In this document: positions 24,823 through 33,152 of the stretch, piece after piece
How positions within the stretch are numbered: position 1 is the first letter of the stretch
Layout of the letters: the number at the start of each line of letters is the position of its first letter
Origin: JAWKHR01 sp041394725
GTDB taxonomy: Bacteria; Acidobacteriota; Vicinamibacteria; Vicinamibacterales; SCN-69-37
Assembly (NCBI GenBank): GCA_041394725.1
Contig: JAWKHR010000014.1
Span: forward strand, 62,001 to 126,000
Direction: 5' to 3'
DNA: 64,000 bases
Notes under the pieces: model-generated
The model's database searches: none
Seen by the model: the letters and a program-made list of their open reading frames with translations, nothing else
What the model was told of the DNA's origin: nothing
Position numbers and translations under genes: made by a program

Positions 24823-25854
24823 ATGCCGGAGCTGCCGGACATCGAGCTCTACCTGCACGCGCTCCGGCCGCGTCTCGTGGGCCGGCCGCTCGAGCGGATC
24901 CGGCTGGCGAGCCCGTTCCTCGTCCGGTCGGTCGCGCCGCCGCCCGACGCCGCCATCGGCCGCATCGTCATCGGGCTCCGTCGCCTCGGCAAGCGCGTGG
25001 TCTGGGAGTTCGAGGGCGACCTGTACTTCGTCTTCCACCTGATGATCGCGGGCCGCTTCCAGTGGAAGCCGCGCGGCGCGCCGGTCCCGCGCCGGCTCGG
25101 CCTCGCCGCGTTCGACTGGCCGACCGGCACGCTGCTGCTGACCGAAGCCGGGTCCTCGCGCCGCGCGTCGCTGCACGTCGCGGAGGGCGAGGCCACGCTC
25201 GCGGCGATCGACCCGGGCGGCGCCGACGTGTTCGCGATCGATCGCGACGCGTTCGCCGCCAGACTGCGCCTCGAGAACCACACGCTCAAGCGCGCGCTCA
25301 CCGACCCTCGCCTGATCGGCGGCATCGGCAATGCCTACTCGGACGAAATCCTCCACGCCGCGCGCCTGTCGCCCCTGCAGCTCACCAGCCGGCTGGACGA
25401 CGACGCCATCGATCGGTTGTTCGAGGCCGCGCGAGCGGTGCTGGCCTCCTGGCGCGACCGCCTGATCGCGGAGGCCGGCGACGCATTTCCCGCGAAGGTC
25501 ACCGCCTTTCGCGAGGGCATGGCCGCGCACGGCCGCTACGGCAAGGCCTGCCCGGTGTGCGGGACGCCGATCCAGCGCATCAGGTACGCGACCAACGAGG
25601 CGAACTACTGCCCCACGTGCCAGACCGGCGGCCGGCTGCTCGCGGATCGTGCCCTGTCACGCCTGCTGCGCGACGACTGGCCCCGTTCTTTGGAGGCCAT
25701 GGAGGAAATCAAGGCACGGGGCCGTGGGAACTTTGGAGGCCGTGGGGAAAGCGAGGGCCATGGAGACCCTGGGGAAAGCGAGGGCCATGGGGACGTGGGG
25801 CGACGTGGCGGACGTGGGGAGGGCTTGGGCGGTTCAGACTCGGAAGGGGAATAG
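24823..25854 (+). CDS. Fpg/Nei family DNA glycosylase with repeat-derived C-terminal tail
   Basis: The enzyme removes oxidised bases and cuts abasic sites. The catalytic Pro2 and Glu3 are in MPELPDIE, the beta-strand Lys in LGKRVVWEF, the H2TH region includes IGGIGNAYSDEIL, and the C-terminal zinc finger has CPVC then CPTC. Family members end near the finger. Here about 75 more residues follow, of which the last 50 are a Gly/Glu/Arg-rich tail that includes the 9-residue repeat GESEGHGDP/GESEGHGDV. That tail is coded by a G-rich dispersed element. The ATG at 24823 is fixed by the N-terminal Pro. It is called Fpg/Nei because the lesion preference cannot be read. Confidence 0.88.
   Translation: MPELPDIELYLHALRPRLVGRPLERIRLASPFLVRSVAPPPDAAIGRIVIGLRRLGKRVVWEFEGDLYFVFHLMIAGRFQWKPRGAPVPRRLGLAAFDWPTGTLLLTEAGSSRRASLHVAEGEATLAAIDPGGADVFAIDRDAFAARLRLENHTLKRALTDPRLIGGIGNAYSDEILHAARLSPLQLTSRLDDDAIDRLFEAARAVLASWRDRLIAEAGDAFPAKVTAFREGMAAHGRYGKACPVCGTPIQRIRYATNEANYCPTCQTGGRLLADRALSRLLRDDWPRSLEAMEEIKARGRGNFGGRGESEGHGDPGESEGHGDVGRRGGRGEGLGGSDSEGE
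25744..25803. repeat. G-rich dispersed element, copy 1 (inside glycosylase 3' end)
   Basis: Two 27-bp-spaced copies of GGGGAAAGCGAGGGCCATGG lie at 25744 and 25771; the second is followed by GGACGTGGGGCGACG. Nearly the same order of blocks is found at 46751-46792. In frame it codes the repeated tail of the glycosylase. Confidence 0.65.
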
Positions 25855-25935
25855 GTCCAGTCCAATCAACGCAAAGAAGAAGGTCTCCCCACGGTCTCCC
25901 GGCGCCCCACGTCCCCATGGCCCCGCCTTTCCCCA
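25771..25935. repeat. Long inverted repeat between glycosylase and ADOP 2
   Basis: A perfect 20-bp inverted match joins 25783-25802 to 25903-25922. With a few mismatches the arms extend to about 35 bases and the loop is about 100 bases. The left arm lies in the glycosylase gene and the right arm in the gap before the convergent ADOP gene. It could act as a terminator or be a miniature repeat unit. Confidence 0.6.
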
Positions 25936-25987
25936 CGGCCCCCACACACCCGCCTTTCCCCAACGTCCTCCATTCGCCCCACGGTCT

Positions 25988-28660
25988 CTATTGCTGCCGG
26001 AGGGACACGATCGGATCCGTCCGCGCCGCGCGTCGCGCCGGCACGAGCGCGGCGAGGGCGGCAGCCGCGCCGATGAGGGCGAGGCCGGCAGCGAGTGCCA
26101 CCGGATCGATCGGCGCCACCCCGACCAGCATCGATCGCACGGCGAACGCCATCGCCGTACCCGCCGCGAGGCCGGCGACCGCGCCGGGCACGGTCAGCCG
26201 CAGTCCCTCCGCCATCGTCTGCCGCAGGAGTGTGGCGGGCGCCGCGCCGAGCGCGACCCGGATGCCGAACTCGCGGGTGCGCAGGCTCACCAGGTACGCC
26301 AGCACGCCGTAGACGCCCATCATCGCCATGCCGATCGCGGCGAAGCCGGCCACGCCGAACACCATCGTCACGATCCGCTGCGCCACGAACGCGGCACCGG
26401 TGACGTCGCGCATCGCCTGGCCGTCGACGATGAGCGACGAGTCGATCGCGCCGATCGCGCGCGCCAGGCGCCCGCCGGTCGCCGCCTCATCCGCGTCCGT
26501 CCGGACGTGCGCGACGAGCCGGTGCGGCAGGGACTGCCCCATCGGCGTCCACATGAACGGCCGGTCCGCGTCGGCGAGCGACTCGGCACGGATGTCGCCG
26601 GCGACGCCGACCACCGTCGCGTCGCCGATCGTCCGTCCGATCGGATCGGCATCGGGCCAGTAGCGACGGCGGAACGCGTCGTTGATCACGACGACGGGCG
26701 GCGCGCCCGCGCGGTCCTCCGTCGTGAACTCACGGCCGCGCAGGATCGGAATCCGCAGCAGCCGGAAGTACCCGGCTGACACCACGTTCGTGCCGGCCGA
26801 GACCATCTCGCCCGGCGAGGGCTGGTAGCCCTCGACCCGCAGTCCACCGGCGGCGGACGAACTGCCGGAGAGGGGCACGCTGCCCGCCCAGGCCACGGCC
26901 GCGGTATCGCGATCGGCCTCGAGCATCCGGGTGGCCGTGTCGAGGAACGCGCGGATGTCCCCGTCCGCGTAGTGTCCCTGCTCGAGATCGACCGACACGA
27001 CCGCGACGCCGTCCGGGTCGAACCCCACGTCGATCGCGCGGGCGTGGCGCTCGCTCTGGAGAAACACGAGCGCGGCGACGATCAGCAGCGCCGCGCCGGT
27101 GACCTGCGCGGAGACGATCGCGCGGCGCAGGCGGAGCCGCGGCGGCGCCACGGTGCCGCCCTGGCGCCGGAGTGGCGACATGACGTCGGTGCGGGCGCCC
27201 TGGAGCGCCGGCGCCAGGCCGAAGAACGCGACCGACCCGAACGCGATGGCGGCGGCAAAGACGGCCGCCGTGGCGTCCACGTCGAGGGCCGGCGCGCCCG
27301 GCGTCGTGCCTGACAGCACGCCCACCAGCACGAGGAGCGCGACGCGCGTGACCAGCACCGCGGCCAGGCCCGCGGCCGCGGCGATCACCACGCTCTCGGT
27401 CAGCAACTGCCGGGCGATCCGCGCGCGGCCGGCGCCGAGCGCCAGGCGCACGGCGACCTCGCCCTCGCGCTCCGAGGCGCGTCCCAGCAGAAGGCTCGCG
27501 ACGTTCGACGCCGCCAGGATCAGGATGAGCGCCGCCAGACCGAACGCCGCCGCGACGCCGGCCACGACCGAGGCACGATCGGCCGCCGGCAGCCGGCCCT
27601 CGCGCTCCTCGTGCACGCGCACCGGAATCGCCCGGCCGTCGCGTGCGCGGTGCAGGTCCGGATCCGCTTCGAACAGGCCCGCCGCGGCGGCCCCGGCCTG
27701 CGCACGGGTCTGCGCGAGGGTCGCGCCCGGCGCCAGGCGTCCGACCACGTGGAAGCTGCGCATCCCGCGCTCAGCACGCGCCTCGTTCCCGATCGGCAGC
27801 CACACGTCGGGACGCACCGGCGACTCGAGCGACGTCAGCGCCGCGGGCGCCACGCCGACGATTGTGCGCGGCCGACCCTGCACGTCCACCCGGCTGCCGA
27901 TCGCCGCCTCGCGGCCGCCGAACTCGCGCGTCCACAGCCGCTCGCTGATCACGACGACGTCGTCCGGATCGTCGGGCGCGAAGCCGCGGCCTCGCGTCAT
28001 GGGCAGGTTCGCGAACGCGAAGAGGCCATCCGACGACCACTCGGCGAGCATCCGGCGTGGCGTGCCGCCGGGCATCGTCACCGCGACGGGACCCGTGGAC
28101 ACGGCCGCGGCCGAGGCGAGCGCCGGCATCCGCGCGACGACGTCCCGGAAGTCGGCGTACGACCAGACGACGGTGCGGTCACCGTAGTCGAGCCGCACGA
28201 GGCGGTCGGCGCCGGGAAGCGGCAGCGGGCGCCACAACACCGCCTGCACCACCGTGAACACGAGCACGACGACCGCGAGGCCGACGGCCAGTGACAGCAC
28301 GGACACCGCGCTCACGAGCGGCGCGTGGATGAACTGGCGGAGGCCCGCGCGCAGGTCCGAGGTCACGTGCGCGAACGCGTCCCGCCACGCGGCACGGCCG
28401 CGGCCGATGCCGCCCGCGCGCCGGCTCCCGGCGTCGGCGCCCGGGCGTGAGCGCTCGGCCCGCCAGGTCCCGACGAGCGAGCGCCACTCGGTGAACCAGA
28501 ACCGCAGCCATGCGCTGATCGATGTGCGCCACGCCTCGCGACGCAGCCGGTCGAACGTCAGCGCCGCGTCGGTCGCATCCGCCGCCTCGAGCGACGGAAG
28601 GACTCGGCGCAGCAACCAGGCATGGAGTCGCGCCGCCCGGCTCGGGCGCGGGGCCGTCAC
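25988..28660 (-). CDS. ADOP-type ABC permease 2 (duplicated MacB/FtsX)
   Basis: From the GTG at 28660 the protein has 890 residues. An N-terminal helical segment precedes the first membrane helix near residue 110 (VSAVSVLSLAVGLAVVVLVF). Two MacB-core plus FtsX units follow, with SNVASLLLGRASEREGEVAVR in the first and LRTREFGIRVALGAAP in the second. No ATPase is adjacent. The start overlaps the stop of the padR gene (GTGA), so translation is coupled. The open frame continues far upstream, but that part overlaps padR and has no homology. Substrate unknown. Confidence 0.9.
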   Translation of the reverse strand: MTAPRPSRAARLHAWLLRRVLPSLEAADATDAALTFDRLRREAWRTSISAWLRFWFTEWRSLVGTWRAERSRPGADAGSRRAGGIGRGRAAWRDAFAHVTSDLRAGLRQFIHAPLVSAVSVLSLAVGLAVVVLVFTVVQAVLWRPLPLPGADRLVRLDYGDRTVVWSYADFRDVVARMPALASAAAVSTGPVAVTMPGGTPRRMLAEWSSDGLFAFANLPMTRGRGFAPDDPDDVVVISERLWTREFGGREAAIGSRVDVQGRPRTIVGVAPAALTSLESPVRPDVWLPIGNEARAERGMRSFHVVGRLAPGATLAQTRAQAGAAAAGLFEADPDLHRARDGRAIPVRVHEEREGRLPAADRASVVAGVAAAFGLAALILILAASNVASLLLGRASEREGEVAVRLALGAGRARIARQLLTESVVIAAAAGLAAVLVTRVALLVLVGVLSGTTPGAPALDVDATAAVFAAAIAFGSVAFFGLAPALQGARTDVMSPLRRQGGTVAPPRLRLRRAIVSAQVTGAALLIVAALVFLQSERHARAIDVGFDPDGVAVVSVDLEQGHYADGDIRAFLDTATRMLEADRDTAAVAWAGSVPLSGSSSAAGGLRVEGYQPSPGEMVSAGTNVVSAGYFRLLRIPILRGREFTTEDRAGAPPVVVINDAFRRRYWPDADPIGRTIGDATVVGVAGDIRAESLADADRPFMWTPMGQSLPHRLVAHVRTDADEAATGGRLARAIGAIDSSLIVDGQAMRDVTGAAFVAQRIVTMVFGVAGFAAIGMAMMGVYGVLAYLVSLRTREFGIRVALGAAPATLLRQTMAEGLRLTVPGAVAGLAAGTAMAFAVRSMLVGVAPIDPVALAAGLALIGAAAALAALVPARRAARTDPIVSLRQQ

Positions 28661-29025
28661 GATCGCCCCTTCGCCAGCCTGGCCGGCCCCGACAGCAGTC
28701 GCGCGTGCTCGGCCAGCCCGTGCAACTGGTGGATCCGTCGTGCTTCCGCGCGTGCGACCGCGCGGCCCTCGGCGGTGGCACGGTAGTAGCGACGCCGCTC
28801 GTCCGCCGACGTCTCGCCGGCCGGCCGCGGCGCCTCCGCGATCAAGCCCTGCCGCGACAGGCGCTTCAGGGCGGCGTACAGCGTGCTCGTGCCGAGCGCG
28901 TCCGGCGTGCCGGTCTGATCGCGAATCCACTGCACGATGGCGTAGCCGTGGCGTGCCTCGTCGAGCACCGCCACCAGGATCTGGAAATCCCAGGCGGGGA
29001 GCGGCAGCTGAACTGTTCCACTCAT
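28657..29025 (-). CDS. PadR family regulator, paired with ADOP 2
   Basis: The 122-residue protein shows the PadR winged helix: FQILVAVLDEARHGYAIVQWI, TSTLYAALKRLSRQGLI and a wing with RRRYYRATAEGRAV. The C-terminal helix is short. The ATG at 29025 is the first in frame that keeps the domain start. It is read into the permease gene with a four-base overlap and is expected to repress the pair. The gene before it on the same strand is an AraC regulator ending 73 bases upstream. Confidence 0.9.
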   Translation of the reverse strand: MSGTVQLPLPAWDFQILVAVLDEARHGYAIVQWIRDQTGTPDALGTSTLYAALKRLSRQGLIAEAPRPAGETSADERRRYYRATAEGRAVARAEARRIHQLHGLAEHARLLSGPARLAKGRS

Positions 29026-29098
29026 TGGACGAGTTAGACGACGAGGCCGGCACGGCGGTTCCGCACTGGCCCCGGGGAGGGCCGTCGCACCCCTGCGC

Positions 29099-29785
29099 CT
29101 ACCGTCCGGGTCGCGCCCGCGCCGGGCGCACCTGCCACAGCGATCGATAGACGCCGGGCGTGACGCCGGCTTCGTGCCGGAACTGCCGGTCGAGGTGCGA
29201 GACGTGCTCGTACCCGCAGTGGGCCGCGACTTCCTTGACGCTGAGCGTGGTCTCGGCCAGCAGGCGCTTGGCCTCGCGCACGCGGAGCGTGGCCAGCAGG
29301 CCGAAGAAGCTGCGGCCCGTCCACGATCGGAGCAGGCGCGAGAGGTGCCAGCGCGAGACGCCCACGGAATCGGCGACCGCGGCGAGGCAGATGGCCGGAT
29401 CGGTCGCGCGGCGGCCGAGTTCCACCAGCGCGCGGTCCACGTGCGGATGGCCCGTCGCGTCGCCGACACCGAATCGTCCCGAGGCGACCGCGGCGCGCGC
29501 GCGGCTCGCCGCCTCGGTCGGGTCGTCGTGTCCGGCCTCGCGCAGCGCGCGGTCGGCCAGCTCGGCGACGAGCGCCGCGATCACGGCGCGGCCGGCGCGG
29601 GTGCGGCAGTCCGACGGGGCCTGGTGCAGCGTGCCGATCAGCTCGTCGAACCGCCGGTCGGCGTCGAGGTCGGGCAGACGCCGCGCCAGTGTCCGGCATC
29701 GGCGCACGTATGCCGTCACCGGCGATTCGACGGCCGGAGGAGTTCGGCGGGGCGTCTGGCGTCGAGCCTGGGACCTGGCCGGCAT
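29099..29785 (-). CDS. AraC family transcriptional regulator
   Basis: The 228-residue protein has an N-terminal helical region of about 120 residues without a clear sensor motif. The C-terminal AraC double helix-turn-helix follows (about 125-220): AVADSVGVSRWHLSRLLRSW for the first, VKEVAAHCGYEHVSHLDRQFRHEAGVTP in two parts for the second. The ATG at 29785 has AGAGGA upstream. It lies alone between two PadR-ADOP pairs on the same strand. Target genes cannot be told. Confidence 0.87.
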   Translation of the reverse strand: MPARSQARRQTPRRTPPAVESPVTAYVRRCRTLARRLPDLDADRRFDELIGTLHQAPSDCRTRAGRAVIAALVAELADRALREAGHDDPTEAASRARAAVASGRFGVGDATGHPHVDRALVELGRRATDPAICLAAVADSVGVSRWHLSRLLRSWTGRSFFGLLATLRVREAKRLLAETTLSVKEVAAHCGYEHVSHLDRQFRHEAGVTPGVYRSLWQVRPARARPGR

Positions 29786-29907
29786 CGATCCTCTGGTGAT
29801 CGCGGACCGGGGAGCGTGACAGCCGGGGAGGGCCCCCAGTGTAGCGCCGCGGGGCGCCGGCGGATAGTCACGTCCGGGCGACGCCGGCGTGACAGGATCG
29901 GGCCCGT

Positions 29908-32589
29908 CTACTCGGTCCGAATCGCCCGGAGGGGATCGGTTCCGGCGGCGCGCCGGGCCGGCAGGTAGCTGGCGAGAAGCGCGACGAGCCCGAGGAGGGC
30001 CGCCGCGGCGGCGAACACGGGGACGTCGAGCGGGCTGACGCCGAGCAGCCAGGTCGCCATGACGCGCGTGACGCCGGCGGCGCCGGCGAGGCCGATCACG
30101 ATGCCGGCGAGGGCCAGCATCAGGCCGTCGCGCGCGACGAGCCGCAGCACCGTGCCGCGCCGCGCCCCGAGCGCCATCCGCACGCCAATCTCGCGCGTGC
30201 GCCGACTGGCGTCGAACGCGATCACGCCGTACAGCCCGACCGCCGAGAGCGCCAGGCCGATCAGTCCCATCAGGCCCGTGGCCATCGCCGCGACGCGCTG
30301 CGGCAGCAGCGCCACGCCCGTCTCGGCCGCCAGCGTGTGGACGGCGGGCACGGGCAGCGCGGGATCGATCGACCGGACCACGTCGCGAATCGCCGCGGCG
30401 GTCGCCGCCGGCTCGCCGCGCGTGAACAGGATCTGATCCGCCCGCCAGTGCCGCGCGATGGACTCGTAGACGAGCGGCGCCGGGTCGTCGCCGAGCGCCG
30501 TGTACGCCGCGTCGCGCACGACGCCGACGACGCGCGCGCGGCTGGCGCCGAGCATGACCTCGCGGTCCACGGCCGGGGCGCCCGGCCAGGCGCGGCGCGC
30601 GAACGCCTGGTTCACGAGCACCGGCTCCAGCCCGCCGCCCTCGGCCGTTCGCGTGAACGGCCGGCCGGCCAGCAGCGGCAGTCCCAGCGTCTCCGGATAC
30701 GCATCGTCGGCGAGGACGACCAGCGCGCGGAACTTCATCGGCCCCTCGCCGCCCTCGCGATCGATGGTGGCCGTCGTGGCGGACGGCGTGGCCGCGAGCG
30801 GCACCGGCGTGCCGAAGGCGACGCGCTCGACGCCCGGCGCCAGTTCGAGGCGGCGCCGCAGCTCCGCGTAGAACGCCTGCCCGCGCGCCGGGTCGTAGCC
30901 CCACGACTCGCTGTTGAACCCGGCGACCGAGACGCGCGCGGTCTCGAATCCGGGATCGATGGACGCGCCGCGTGCCAGCGCGCGGGCGAACAGGCCGGCC
31001 GCGGTGAGCAGCATCAGCGAGCAGGCGACCTGCCCGACGATGAGGGCGCGGCGGAGGCGCGAGCGCCTGGCGCCGGCGCGATCGGAACTCGCGCGGAGCA
31101 GCGCACCGGGGTCGGCCGTGGCGCCGCGCAGCGCCGGACCCAGGCCGAAGACGAGGCCGCACGCGAGCGCCACGGCGAACGCGAACGCGATCACCCGGAC
31201 GTCCGGCGACAGCTCGAGCGAAATGGCGACGTCGCCCGGCACCGAGATTCGCTCGAGCGCCGACGTGGCGCCCCACGCGGCCACGAGTCCGCCGGCCGCG
31301 CCGGCGGTGAAGAGGAGCAGCGTCTCGGCCAGCAGCAGGCGGACGAGTCGCCAGCGCCCGCCGCCGAGCGCGGCGCGAAGCGCCATCTCGCGCCGGCGGG
31401 CAATCGCCTGCGAGGCGAGGAGCGACGAGACGTTCAGCGCGGCGATGCCCAGCACCAGGAGCGCCGCGCCGAAGAGCACCGCGCCGAAACCGAGCAGCGC
31501 CCGCCGCGCGTCGTCGGGCAGGCCGGTGAGCGGCGTGAGGCGGATGGCGGTGTACGCGCGCACGCCGGCCGGTTCATCGGCGGTGGCGGCCCAGGCCGCG
31601 GTGAGCGCGGAGAGTTCGGCGCGGGCGACGTCGGGCGACGTGCCCGCGCGCAGCCGGCCGAACGTCCAGAGCCACGTCGCGTTCGTCAGGTCGCGCTCGG
31701 GCTTGAGGTGCGGCTGCGCGTCGAGCGGCACCCAGGCATTGACGGCGAGCGGCGTGAAGACGCCGCGAAACTCGTCCGGGGCGACGCCGATGAGCCGGTA
31801 CGGACGCTGGTTCACCGTCATCGTTCGACCGACCGCGTCCGGATCCGACCCGAGCCGCGTCGCCCAGAACGCGTGCGACACGACGATCACCTGCGCCGAC
31901 GAATCCGCCTCGGCGGGCGCGAAGAAGCGGCCGAGCGCCGGCCGCACGCCGAGCACGTCGAAGTAGTCGCGGCTGACGATGTTGGCGTCCACGCTCACGC
32001 CGGCGCCGCCGGTCGCGACCGTGATCGTCACGCGGCTCCATCCGGCCATCCCGTCCAGCGACCGCGCCCGCGCGCGCAGGTGTTCGAGCAGCGCGACCGA
32101 CGTCGACGCGCCCTCCGAGAAGTCCGGCGACCGGCGGTCGATGCCGACCAGCCGGCCGCCGTCGGTCGTGCCGGGCAGCGGCCGGAGGACGATCGCGTTG
32201 ACCGCGCTGAAGACGGTGGCGACGGCCCCGATGCCGAGCGCGATGGCCGTCACGGTCACGAGGCTGAACCACGGGCGGCGCGCGCAGCCGCGAAGGGCCA
32301 CGGCGAGGTCCGATCCCGTGGGCAGCAGACGCGGCAGCCTCGCGCCGGTCGCGCGCGACGGGCCCGACGAGCTCGACGCGCGCGCCCGCCGCTCGCGCCA
32401 CGCGGCCGCCGCGATCTTCGGCACGGTCCGGATCCAGAGCCACACGACGCCCGGAAGCCCCGCGCGGGCCCGCACGGCGCGGCGGTGATCGACGAACACG
32501 GCGGCCATGTCGGCGCCGAACGCCTCGCGGAACTCCCGCGGGAAGAGCCGCAACAGCCAGGCGAACGCCCGCGGCACGCGCGGCGTCAT
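29908..32589 (-). CDS. ADOP-type ABC permease 3 (duplicated MacB/FtsX)
   Basis: The protein has 893 residues from the ATG at 32589 (a GTG at 32598 is possible). The N-terminus (FAWLLRLFPREFREAFGADM) is the amphipathic segment seen in many ADOP proteins. Two MacB-core and FtsX units follow: NVSSLLASQAIARRREMALR in the first, SRRTREIGVRMALGARRG in the second. Its start overlaps the padR stop (ATGA). As in the other four copies, no ATPase gene is nearby. Copies 2 and 3 face the same way, 1.2 kb apart, but are not close enough in sequence to be a recent duplication. Confidence 0.9.
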   Translation of the reverse strand: MTPRVPRAFAWLLRLFPREFREAFGADMAAVFVDHRRAVRARAGLPGVVWLWIRTVPKIAAAAWRERRARASSSSGPSRATGARLPRLLPTGSDLAVALRGCARRPWFSLVTVTAIALGIGAVATVFSAVNAIVLRPLPGTTDGGRLVGIDRRSPDFSEGASTSVALLEHLRARARSLDGMAGWSRVTITVATGGAGVSVDANIVSRDYFDVLGVRPALGRFFAPAEADSSAQVIVVSHAFWATRLGSDPDAVGRTMTVNQRPYRLIGVAPDEFRGVFTPLAVNAWVPLDAQPHLKPERDLTNATWLWTFGRLRAGTSPDVARAELSALTAAWAATADEPAGVRAYTAIRLTPLTGLPDDARRALLGFGAVLFGAALLVLGIAALNVSSLLASQAIARRREMALRAALGGGRWRLVRLLLAETLLLFTAGAAGGLVAAWGATSALERISVPGDVAISLELSPDVRVIAFAFAVALACGLVFGLGPALRGATADPGALLRASSDRAGARRSRLRRALIVGQVACSLMLLTAAGLFARALARGASIDPGFETARVSVAGFNSESWGYDPARGQAFYAELRRRLELAPGVERVAFGTPVPLAATPSATTATIDREGGEGPMKFRALVVLADDAYPETLGLPLLAGRPFTRTAEGGGLEPVLVNQAFARRAWPGAPAVDREVMLGASRARVVGVVRDAAYTALGDDPAPLVYESIARHWRADQILFTRGEPAATAAAIRDVVRSIDPALPVPAVHTLAAETGVALLPQRVAAMATGLMGLIGLALSAVGLYGVIAFDASRRTREIGVRMALGARRGTVLRLVARDGLMLALAGIVIGLAGAAGVTRVMATWLLGVSPLDVPVFAAAAALLGLVALLASYLPARRAAGTDPLRAIRTE

Positions 32590-32960
32590 GACGTCCACCG
32601 CCGCGAGACGGCGCGCGTCGCGGGCGCGCCGACCAGGCGCCGCAACCGATCCAGCTCGGCCGCCAGCACCCGGCCGCCGAGCGGGGTGATCCGGTAGTAC
32701 CGCCGCCGCTCGCCCGCCGCGTCCGGTGCTTCGCGCTGGCCGGCCTCGTCCACGAGGCCGTCGGCCAGCAGCCGCTTGATCACGCGGTAGAGGTTGCCGG
32801 GATCGAGGACCACGAGGCCGTCGGTCCGCGCGGCGATCGCCTGCACGAGGCCGTAGCCGTGCAGGTCGCCGTCGGCGAGCGACAGCAGCAGCTCGAGATC
32901 GACGGGCTTGAGCGGGAGGTGCCGGCGCGGGTCGGCCGGCCGGTCGGGTCGCGGCGTCAT
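32586..32960 (-). CDS. PadR family regulator, paired with ADOP 3
   Basis: The 124-residue protein has the PadR fold: DLELLLSLADGDLHGYGLVQ, PGNLYRVIKRLLADGLV and the wing RRRYYRITPLGGRVL. The N-terminal 18 residues are Pro/Arg-rich. The ATG at 32960 sits four bases from an inverted repeat at 32964-32974 that is a likely autoregulatory site. The stop overlaps the permease start. Confidence 0.92.
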   Translation of the reverse strand: MTPRPDRPADPRRHLPLKPVDLELLLSLADGDLHGYGLVQAIAARTDGLVVLDPGNLYRVIKRLLADGLVDEAGQREAPDAAGERRRYYRITPLGGRVLAAELDRLRRLVGAPATRAVSRRWTS

Positions 32961-32963
32961 GTA

Positions 32964-32974
32964 GTTAAATTAAC
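32964..32974. promoter_or_regulatory. Palindrome at padR copy 3 start (candidate operator)
   Basis: GTTAA-A-TTAAC is a perfect palindrome in AT-rich sequence that stands out from the GC-rich surroundings and lies immediately before the padR ATG. Autorepression at such sites is common in the PadR family; here it is inferred. Confidence 0.45.
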
Positions 32975-33152
32975 CATACGGCGGCCGGACGCGGAAGTTC
33001 CGCGGCGGCCGGATACTCCGGCGCGGTTCCCCGCATCCACGTCGAACACATCGCAACCAGCGTCAACACGCGCGCCTTGAGGCCCGCCCATCGCGGCGGT
33101 AGCCTCGAAGCCTCCCCGGCTCCTGGTGCTCGATCACGTTCAGGAGGCGTCG

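Noticed and set aside
25771..25935. Insertion-sequence ends
   Set aside because: The arms are inverted, but there is no transposase between them and no target duplication visible.
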